NCBI GenBank assembly: GCA_023133185.1
Contig: JAGLWX010000175.1
Coordinates: 1 to 13,550 of the forward strand
Direction of reading: 5' to 3'
From: Fidelibacterota bacterium
GTDB lineage: Bacteria; Fidelibacterota; UBA2242
Length of the DNA stretch: 13,550 nt
The position numbers were made by a program, and so were the translations under genes. The notes under the pieces are model-generated. The model searched no databases, had not been told where the DNA came from, and worked only from the letters and a program-made list of their open reading frames with translations. This document shows positions 7,090 through 13,550 of this stretch, piece after piece (the stretch's first letter is position 1; each line of letters begins with the position of its first letter).

Positions 7090-9909
7090 ATGTTTAAAAA
7101 AATACTGGGCATAATGATTTTTACTCTACAAATACCTTTGATGCCGATTTATGCGCAACAAGGTTTTAACGGCGGTTTTGAGACCGGTGATTTTAGCGGC
7201 TGGACGGTTACAGGTCCGCATACAGCCTATGTTCACCCAATTAAGTATGGCAGTTGTTGCGCTGTTATTCATATTTATGGTAGTAACGCTTCCGGGCAAT
7301 CGACTCCTAATAATCAGTGGCAGATGGCTGGATTACCGATAACCCTGCCGGAGACCGTCGAATTTATGAACTTTCATATGGAAGTGACTGGTGATGCATA
7401 CCACGATGGCGGATATGTCTGGATCGCGGATGCCGATTCTGTCGACAAATACACCCGGCTCTATCATTCGGGCGACGGCGGTGGAAACGGACAGGATTAT
7501 CCCTGGGCATTTCACGAAGCTAATATCAAGGCATGGGCAGGTAGTCAGGTAACTATTTATTTCGCAGGACATAACAGTAATGGTGAGAGTGATCATGTGG
7601 TTGATATTTACTTTGATAATATCAGGTTTTCTCCCACAGATACCGATACCATTCCACCGGTTGTCACTTTAGATGAGCCGAATGGCGCAGAAATATGGAT
7701 GCAAGGAGAGACGCAGGAAATTAGCTGGACAGCCAACGATGAATCGTATATCAGAGCCGATAGCGTGTTCTATTCCATTGACAATGGTGAGACTTGGATT
7801 TTTATCGCATCTCATTCCGGAAATTGTCAAAAATTTTCATGGCAAGTACCGGACACTCCATCCGATCAGTGTCTGATAAAAGTGTCTGTCCATGATAGCG
7901 GAAATAACAATGCAGTTGACATGTCCGATTCAGTATTTACTATTTTATCCGACGATTCTCCGCCAACAGTTCAAATAATCAAACCGAATGGCGGAGAAAA
8001 TTGGAGCACTTCAGTTTGGCACACGGTTACGTGGGAGGCAGAGGATAATATTGGCATATCGGGCGTCAGCATCTATTATTCTGTAAATAATGGAGCCGAC
8101 TGGATATTAATTTGGGATCATACGGGAAATCCGCACAGCTACTCTTTTGGAATTCCCGGTACGCCGTCAAATCAATGTCTCGTTAAAGTAAAAGTATTCG
8201 ATGTCAATGGTAATTGGAGTGAAGATATATCCAATAATGTTTTTACTGTATATGATCAGGACACACCTGAGATGACTTATGCAGTTGTAGTCAAACAATC
8301 TACTTATGATATTTCGGGCTGGAAGGCTGTGGCAGATGCGGCTCATCTACGATATGCTGGAAGAGTTTTTATATGGGATAGTACGTTAGATGAAATTCGG
8401 GACGATTTGGCTCAATACCATCCGTCTCATGTTGGTTTTATCTGCGAACTTTCGACGGCGTCTCCTGATTTTGTCGAGAACAAAGTCTGGCCGTTTATTC
8501 GATCCATAGACGATGATGTTTACTCCGATGCTATCTGGGGAATTATTACCGGATATAATTCTGAAGATGCATTAAGACTTGTGACCGGTCCGAGAGGTAT
8601 GGAAATTAAAACCGTTCTTGGCGGGACAGCCGGCTGTGACCTGAATTATTACACGCAAGGGATCGGAACGAGTGAATCCACTTCCGGTTTATATTATTTG
8701 AAGTATCCGGATTCACTTGGAATAAAAACAAAAACAGACGGACCGATGGATAGAACCGAATGGCTGGTTACCATGATCAATGAGGGAATTGATTATTTTA
8801 AATATGATCCGGTGGATATTTTCTACACAAGCGGTCATGGCAATACCAATTGCTGGCAAATGCATTATCCGACCGTTGAACCGGAAGGATTCTTCCGCTC
8901 AAGTGATGGAAAGGTTTATGGGGATCCAGCCAGTGGCGATAATATTTATATAAATTCCGATTATCCGAAGATATATTTCGGCGTGGGCAATTGTTATATC
9001 GGTAAAATTGAAAATGCAGATTGCATGGCGCCGGCATGGATTCATTCCGGTGGAGCGTATCAATATACGGGATACGTGATACCCGAAGGGTCAAATTCTC
9101 ATCAACACGGCGGGACTAAAGCATACTTTTATAAAGCGGCAAGAAGTAATACCTGGGCGGAAGCGTATTTTTTAGCAAATATTGCACTTAAATTTGATAT
9201 GATAAATAATACTCCGGGAACGAATCCAGATGACTTAAATGGATCTGCCTTATACGGAGATCCCGGAATGCAGGTAAAAATGTCCAATGAGGGTGTTTTC
9301 AGACAACCGCTTTTTAGAAGTGAACTTACTATTGTCGAGGGAGATGAAAAGGATACTGTCGTTTTCAGGATTACAATGAATAGAGAAGGTCAACCCGGCT
9401 ATACCAGCAAATGGGGCGAGCGTCATCCGGCAATAATTCTGCCTTTCACAGCGGAAAATATTGAAATTATTAGCACTGACGCCATTAAAGCCATAGTTGA
9501 GGATAATTTTGCGCTAATGTATATCTGGTACCAGGGGCAACCGGTATTAACAGAAGGTGAAACAAGAGAAGTAATATTCGCCTGCAATCAGGCAAGCGTT
9601 GGTGTTGATGAAGAGGCAATGTTTGTGGCAGAAATTGACAAAATCAATCTCTGTCAGAACTATCCAAATCCTTTCAATCCGTTGACAAAGATTAGTTATC
9701 ATTTGCCGAAATCCAATAAAGTTTCGATCAAAATATATAATATCAAAGGTCAGTTAGTAGAAACGCTGGCTGATAATGTGTTCCGGAAATCAGGTTATCA
9801 TTCAGTTGTCTGGAATATCTCACAAAGCGATGTCAGTTCCGGGATATATTTTTATAGCATCATTTCGGGTAACTTCTGCGAAACTAAAAAATGTATTTTA
9901 ATCAGATAA
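7090..9909 (+). CDS. T9SS-sorted modular protein with a putative clan CD (gingipain/caspase-fold) cysteine peptidase domain
   Basis: 939 residues. AAGGA at 7075-7079 lies 10 nt before ATG 7090. Signal peptide 1-22 (cleavage IYA/QQG). Residues about 24-182 are a carbohydrate-binding-like beta-sandwich (GGFETGDFSGW at 28-38, DIYFDNIRF at 172-180). Two Ig-like repeats follow (about 189-287 and 291-389), both with a PNG(A/G)E motif and a TPS(D/N)QCL(I/V)KV block. The core (about 397-730) shows alternating strands and helices, WGIITGYN (483-490), a hydrophobic strand ending SGHGN (581-585, His583) and another ending GVGNCYIG (631-638, Cys635). The His-Gly plus Cys pair, and LYGDPGMQV (721-729) near the end, resemble C25/gingipain-type peptidases. 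A beta domain and a T9SS type A sorting domain (QNYPNPFNP, 856-864) close the protein. Peptidase activity is inferred from motifs only; a non-catalytic or different enzymatic role remains possible. Confidence 0.75.
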   Translation: MFKKILGIMIFTLQIPLMPIYAQQGFNGGFETGDFSGWTVTGPHTAYVHPIKYGSCCAVIHIYGSNASGQSTPNNQWQMAGLPITLPETVEFMNFHMEVTGDAYHDGGYVWIADADSVDKYTRLYHSGDGGGNGQDYPWAFHEANIKAWAGSQVTIYFAGHNSNGESDHVVDIYFDNIRFSPTDTDTIPPVVTLDEPNGAEIWMQGETQEISWTANDESYIRADSVFYSIDNGETWIFIASHSGNCQKFSWQVPDTPSDQCLIKVSVHDSGNNNAVDMSDSVFTILSDDSPPTVQIIKPNGGENWSTSVWHTVTWEAEDNIGISGVSIYYSVNNGADWILIWDHTGNPHSYSFGIPGTPSNQCLVKVKVFDVNGNWSEDISNNVFTVYDQDTPEMTYAVVVKQSTYDISGWKAVADAAHLRYAGRVFIWDSTLDEIRDDLAQYHPSHVGFICELSTASPDFVENKVWPFIRSIDDDVYSDAIWGIITGYNSEDALRLVTGPRGMEIKTVLGGTAGCDLNYYTQGIGTSESTSGLYYLKYPDSLGIKTKTDGPMDRTEWLVTMINEGIDYFKYDPVDIFYTSGHGNTNCWQMHYPTVEPEGFFRSSDGKVYGDPASGDNIYINSDYPKIYFGVGNCYIGKIENADCMAPAWIHSGGAYQYTGYVIPEGSNSHQHGGTKAYFYKAARSNTWAEAYFLANIALKFDMINNTPGTNPDDLNGSALYGDPGMQVKMSNEGVFRQPLFRSELTIVEGDEKDTVVFRITMNREGQPGYTSKWGERHPAIILPFTAENIEIISTDAIKAIVEDNFALMYIWYQGQPVLTEGETREVIFACNQASVGVDEEAMFVAEIDKINLCQNYPNPFNPLTKISYHLPKSNKVSIKIYNIKGQLVETLADNVFRKSGYHSVVWNISQSDVSSGIYFYSIISGNFCETKKCILIR

Positions 9910-10015
9910 GGCAAGGAATTCAATAAGCACATGTTGTTTGTAGAAATGAATTCAACGAAGGTATAGGTTTTAATGTTTAATTTTCAAAACGATTTAATTG
10001 GAGGATATTGTGAAT
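9910..10015. other. Intergenic spacer upstream of the GH127-like gene
   Basis: This spacer of about 106 bp lacks a coding frame. It contains GAATTCAA at 9916-9923 and again at 9948-9955, giving a possible 7-bp stem (GAATTCA with TGAATTC) around a 24-nt loop but without a following T-run, so it is not called a terminator. The end of the spacer carries the strong Shine-Dalgarno sequence of the next gene. Confidence 0.4.
10000..10004 (+). promoter_or_regulatory. Shine-Dalgarno GGAGG that fixes the start of the GH127-like gene
   Basis: GGAGG overlaps the TTG at 9998, which therefore cannot be the real start although it is in frame. The usable starts downstream are GTG at 10010 (5-nt spacing) and ATG at 10016 (11-nt spacing), both in the same frame and both preserving the lipoprotein signal. 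I chose ATG 10016; the GTG is a close alternative that would add two residues. Confidence 0.6.
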
Positions 10016-12034
10016 ATGGGACATATTAACACTAAAAAAATTGCCATAATTGGATTATCATTAGCAATGATATTTATTTTAATGGCTACCAGCGCTTGTT
10101 CAATTAGTGAAAAGAACATTAAGGAAAAAACGTTAATAGAATTACCTTATTCTTTGTTTCCGATTGGCGATATTCAGCCCGAAGGATGGATATTGCATAC
10201 TTTAGAAGCAATGCGCGACGGCATGACAGGTCATTTGGATGAACTGTGGGAAGATGTCGGACCGAATTGTGGTTGGATTGGCGGAAGCGGTCCAGCCTGG
10301 GAACGTCCGGTTTACTGGCTGGATGGTTTGGTTCCATTGGCGTATATATTAAGTGATAAAAATTTAATTGATAAAAGTCAGAAATATATCGAGTGGATAT
10401 TAAACAGTCAGAGAGAAGACGGGTTTTTCGGACAGGTTGAAGATACGACACGTAAATTTGGAGAGAATGAACGCTATCTTGCCTATGTTGAAAAAATGAA
10501 AGAGGACTGGTGGCCCCGGATGGTTGCGTTGAAAGTACTGCAAAGTTATTATGATGCAACTGCCGATCAGCGTGTGGTTGATTTTATGTTGAAGTACTTT
10601 AAATATCAGCAAGCCAATGTTGAAGAAAAACAACTGGATCACTGGTCACATTGGTCAAAAACCCGCGGCGGTGAGAATCTTGCAAGTATCTATTGGCTGT
10701 ATCGGAAAACCGGTGAGAAATGGCTGCTTGAACTCGGAGAAGTTATTTTCAGCCAAACGAGAGATTGGACGAAACGCCTCGAAAGTTCATACCCGGAAGA
10801 TTGGCACGTTGTGAATACAGGTATGGGGATAAAACAGCCGGCAATCTGGTATCAATCTTCGCAGGATAAGCGCTATATAGATGCGGTAAAACATGGTATT
10901 GAAGCCTTGAAAAAACATCACGGTCAACCAAGCGGTATGTTCTCGGGTGATGAATTACTGCACGGTACAAATCCAACTCACGGAACCGAATTGTGTGCCG
11001 TTGTCGAATATATGTTCAGTCTTGAAACCGTGTTACAAATAACCGGCGATGTCTATTATGCAGATATTCTGGAAAGAGTAACATACAACGCCCTGCCGAC
11101 ACAGATCACGGATAATTTTAACGCACGCCAGTATTACCAAACTCCGAACCAAATAGAAATCAGTAGCAAGTGGCATAATTATACAACCCAGCATAAAGGA
11201 TATGTCGAGAATAGTTTTGGTTTTGAAACGGGATATGGTTGTTGTACTGCTAACCTGCATCAGGGCTGGCCCAAGTTTGTCCGCAATCTCTGGTATAAAA
11301 CCAATGACGGCGGTATAGCCGCTTTGATCTATTCTTCTTCAAAACTCCAAACCAAACTTGATAACGGTACAGTTGTAAAATTCCATGAAAAGACAAATTA
11401 TCCTTTTGACGAAAAAATCACGTTTACTTATGATGGAGATGATGCTCTGTTTCCGCTTCATTTAAGAATTCCGGCATGGTCAAGCGGGGCGACGGTTAAA
11501 ATAAACGATGAAGTCTTTAGCCAGCCCGATTCCGCTACAATTGTAAAAGTAGATCGTGAATGGAAAAAGAATGATGTTGTAGAGTTACATCTTCCCATGA
11601 AAATCAACATCAGCCATTGGCACGAACGCGCTACCGGCATCGAATGGGGTACTTTAGTATTTGCTTTGAAGATAGGTGAGTCATGGAAACAGGTCAATGA
11701 TGATGCTTTACGACCTACTTATGAAGTAAAACCGACTACACCATGGAATTTTGCTCTATTACGTCCGAATATCGATAAGCCAAATGAAAATTTTATCGTA
11801 GAAAAGAAAGCCCTCGTTTCGAATAATCCCTGGAACCTGGAAAATGCTCCTGTAAAAATTACAACAAAAGCCAAACGTCTTGAGAGCTGGAAACAGTACG
11901 GCGGCGATCATGGACCAATTCAATACAGTAAATATTGGAGACCGGCAAAGATTGATGTTCCAGAGGAAAATATTGAATTGATTCCTTATGGTTGTACAAC
12001 ATTGAGAATTTCAGAATTTCCAGTGATGAAATAG
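10016..12034 (+). CDS. GH127-type (DUF1680) beta-L-arabinofuranosidase-like lipoprotein
   Basis: 672 residues from ATG 10016. The N-terminus is a signal with a hydrophobic core followed by MATSAC, so Cys28 is a probable lipidation site, although Thr at -3 is a weak lipobox fit. The body is a DUF1680/GH127-superfamily (alpha/alpha)6 barrel followed by beta-sandwich domains. WIGGSGPAWERPVYWLDG (87-104), SGMFSGDELLHG (306-317) and GTELCAVVEY (323-332) precede YGCCTANLHQGWPKF (407-421). In the characterised GH127 enzyme HypBA1 a Glu and three Cys bind zinc and one Cys is the nucleophile. Glu325, Cys327 and Cys409-Cys410 match that set here, and Glu313 is a candidate acid/base. Beta-L-arabinofuranosyl cleavage is the best-known activity, but the superfamily includes other specificities. 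The next gene starts 11-17 bp downstream, suggesting co-transcription. Confidence 0.87.
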   Translation: MGHINTKKIAIIGLSLAMIFILMATSACSISEKNIKEKTLIELPYSLFPIGDIQPEGWILHTLEAMRDGMTGHLDELWEDVGPNCGWIGGSGPAWERPVYWLDGLVPLAYILSDKNLIDKSQKYIEWILNSQREDGFFGQVEDTTRKFGENERYLAYVEKMKEDWWPRMVALKVLQSYYDATADQRVVDFMLKYFKYQQANVEEKQLDHWSHWSKTRGGENLASIYWLYRKTGEKWLLELGEVIFSQTRDWTKRLESSYPEDWHVVNTGMGIKQPAIWYQSSQDKRYIDAVKHGIEALKKHHGQPSGMFSGDELLHGTNPTHGTELCAVVEYMFSLETVLQITGDVYYADILERVTYNALPTQITDNFNARQYYQTPNQIEISSKWHNYTTQHKGYVENSFGFETGYGCCTANLHQGWPKFVRNLWYKTNDGGIAALIYSSSKLQTKLDNGTVVKFHEKTNYPFDEKITFTYDGDDALFPLHLRIPAWSSGATVKINDEVFSQPDSATIVKVDREWKKNDVVELHLPMKINISHWHERATGIEWGTLVFALKIGESWKQVNDDALRPTYEVKPTTPWNFALLRPNIDKPNENFIVEKKALVSNNPWNLENAPVKITTKAKRLESWKQYGGDHGPIQYSKYWRPAKIDVPEENIELIPYGCTTLRISEFPVMK

Positions 12035-12051
12035 TATCTCTTTTTATGATT

Positions 12052-13550
12052 ATGAAATATCGATATCTGCAAATTATACTATTTTGTTCTTTCATGTTTA
12101 TGTCGGCATTTGCCCAAAATCTTCGGATCAATGAGCTCATGTCCTCCAACTTATCAACTATTACAGATGAAGACGGGGATTTTTCCGATTGGATTGAATT
12201 ATATAATGCCGAGGATACCAGGCTCAGTCTTTTTAATTACAGTTTGACTGACAATTTTTCTGACACTCTAAAATGGATTTTTCCTGATATCAGCATCGCA
12301 CCCAATGAATATTTAATGATATTTACTTCAGGGAAGAATAGTACGGATAAAATTATTCATATCGAAACCATGATTGATCAGGGTGATGATTGGAACTATT
12401 TTCTCGGATATTCCGAACCTCCTGCTGATTGGCGGGAATTATCTTTCGATGATTCAGATTGGCAGATAGGTACAAGTGGTTTTGGCTTTGGGGATGATGA
12501 CGATTCTACCGATGTTAGTCCAGCTGACCCCTTTGATCCTCCACCGATTTCGGTGTTTGTCAGGAAAAAATTTACAATTGATAATATCAGTTTTATTTTG
12601 GGAGTGATATTTCATGTCGATTATGATGATGGCTTTGTAGCTTATCTGAATGGAATTGAAATAGCCCGATCGAATATTGGTATTCCGGGAAATCAGGAGA
12701 CTTTCGATACTTTTGCAAGTGATAATCATGAAGCTGTGATGTATAACGGTGGAAAGCCTGAAAGATATGATATTGAAGGTTTTTATTCAATTTTGAATGA
12801 AGGTGAGAATGTTTTGGCTGTGCAGGTTCACAATGTACAACAATATTCTTCGGATATGACATTAATTCCTTTTTTGACTTTTGAAATGAATGGCATACCA
12901 GAAAATCCTCGCGGTCCGGCAGAGATTCTGGGATTTATAATACCCTATCTTCACACAAATTTTAACCTTAATTCTTCAGGTGAAGAGTTGTGTTTATATA
13001 ATCAGTTTGCTGAGATTGTTGATTCTGTGAGCTTTGGGCAACTGCCGGCTGACTATTCTTATGGACGAAAGCCTGATGGTGAGACTGATTGGTATATATT
13101 CAATCAGCCGACTCCCGGTGCAATTAACAGCACTGCCGGATACCAGGGATATGTCAAAGAACCGGAGTTTTCAATTAACGGTGGGTTTTATTCGGATTTT
13201 GTTGATATTTCAATAAATTCACCGGTAGAGGGTGCGGAAACTTATTATACTCTTGACGGTTCGACGCCGACTGAATCATCATACATATATTCAACACCGA
13301 TTCATCTTGAATCGACCACTGTTTTACGCGCCGGTTGTTTTAAAGAAGGATATTTACAAAGTAAGACAATAACTCAAAGTTATTTAATTAATACTGACTT
13401 TTCATTGCCTGTTATTTCTCTTGTAACGGATTCCGGGAATTTCTTTGATACTGAGATTGGTATTTATGTTTTTGGAAATGATGCTGATACAGTCAACTAT
13501 CCATATTGGGGTTCAAATTTCTGGGAAGACTGGGAAAGACCTGTTCATGT
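12052..13550 (+). CDS. Exported lamin-tail/CotH-kinase multidomain protein, 3' partial
   Basis: The frame is open from ATG 12052 (alternative ATG 12046 adds two residues) to the right edge, about 499 codons without a stop. No clear Shine-Dalgarno is seen; the short gap after the preceding gene suggests translational coupling. Signal peptide 1-21, cleavage SAFA/QNL. Domains in order: lamin-tail-like (about 24-105: LRINELMSSN, DFSDWIELYN); galactose-binding-like (about 112-282: WRELSFDDSDWQIGTSGFGF, VRKKFTI, DDGFVAYLNGIEIARSN); a second lamin-tail-like segment (about 284-362: SYGRKPDGETDWYIF, PTPGAIN); a chitobiase C-terminal-like domain (about 370-447: TYYTLDGSTPT); then the beginning of a CotH kinase domain (from about 452: LPVISLVTDSGNFFDTEIGI). 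The catalytic part of CotH and any T9SS tail lie beyond the window. This architecture is common in large exported proteins of environmental bacteria; a role in protein phosphorylation at the cell surface is only inferred from the CotH family. Confidence 0.83.
   Translation, partial: MKYRYLQIILFCSFMFMSAFAQNLRINELMSSNLSTITDEDGDFSDWIELYNAEDTRLSLFNYSLTDNFSDTLKWIFPDISIAPNEYLMIFTSGKNSTDKIIHIETMIDQGDDWNYFLGYSEPPADWRELSFDDSDWQIGTSGFGFGDDDDSTDVSPADPFDPPPISVFVRKKFTIDNISFILGVIFHVDYDDGFVAYLNGIEIARSNIGIPGNQETFDTFASDNHEAVMYNGGKPERYDIEGFYSILNEGENVLAVQVHNVQQYSSDMTLIPFLTFEMNGIPENPRGPAEILGFIIPYLHTNFNLNSSGEELCLYNQFAEIVDSVSFGQLPADYSYGRKPDGETDWYIFNQPTPGAINSTAGYQGYVKEPEFSINGGFYSDFVDISINSPVEGAETYYTLDGSTPTESSYIYSTPIHLESTTVLRAGCFKEGYLQSKTITQSYLINTDFSLPVISLVTDSGNFFDTEIGIYVFGNDADTVNYPYWGSNFWEDWERPVH

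Noticed and set aside
8798..9094. Open frame of 98 codons on the - strand inside the protease-like gene, and similar antisense frames elsewhere
   Set aside because: These lie opposite strongly supported coding sequence, lack ribosome binding sites and show no recognisable domain; they are shadows.
9916..9953. Inverted repeat GAATTCA/TGAATTC after the 7090-9909 gene as a terminator
   Set aside because: The stem is short and AT-rich with a 24-nt loop and no T-run; it is probably chance around two GAATTC sites.
9998..10000. TTG at 9998 as the start of the GH127-like gene
   Set aside because: The codon overlaps the GGAGG Shine-Dalgarno sequence, so translation must begin downstream at GTG 10010 or ATG 10016.
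12454..12862. Antisense open frames in the last 1.5 kb
   Set aside because: The + strand frame is continuously open with recognisable lamin-tail, galactose-binding-like, chitobiase-like and CotH modules, so the antisense frames are incidental.

Overview
The window looks like a carbohydrate-degradation (accessory) region from a bacterium of the FCB superphylum: Ignavibacteriota, Calditrichota, KSB1 or Marinimicrobia-like lineages rather than a classic gut Bacteroides. The reasons are that two proteins end in a Por/type IX secretion (T9SS) type A sorting domain with the NYPNPFNP signature, most proteins carry export signals, base composition is moderate to AT-rich, and there is no SusC/SusD pair. 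The lineage is an inference from protein style. All real genes are on the + strand.

Layout. (1) 1-1715: 3' part of a secreted (alpha/alpha)6-barrel glycoside hydrolase of the GH63/mannosylglycerate-hydrolase-like group, with a T9SS tail; its 5' end lies outside the window. (2) 1825-4575 and 4614-6767: two tandem paralogues of a related exported glycosidase family. The first is about 200 residues longer and contains a fibronectin-III-like insertion. (3) 6768-7089: a gene-free gap holding two near-identical 39-bp direct repeats with a partial inverted copy between them. (4) 7090-9909: a T9SS-sorted modular protein with a beta-sandwich module, two Ig-like repeats and a domain that looks like a caspase/gingipain-fold (clan CD) cysteine peptidase. 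(5) 10016-12034: a probable lipoprotein of the DUF1680/GH127-type beta-L-arabinofuranosidase superfamily, with the Glu/Cys/Cys-Cys metal site intact. (6) 12052 to the end: the N-terminal part of a large exported protein with lamin-tail, galactose-binding-like, chitobiase C-terminal-like and CotH-kinase domains.

How they may work together. Genes 2-3 (38-bp gap) and 5-6 (11-17 bp gap) are tightly spaced and probably co-transcribed. Three barrel glycosidases, an arabinofuranosidase-type enzyme and a putative cysteine peptidase, all exported, suggest breakdown of a complex plant or algal glycan or glycoprotein. The substrate is not determined by the sequence; an arabinosylated glycoprotein is one speculative option. 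The window shows no transporter, regulator, RNA gene, CRISPR array or transposase. The most interesting items are the putative clan CD peptidase domain, the divergence of active-site-region motifs among the three barrel enzymes, and the repeat element.
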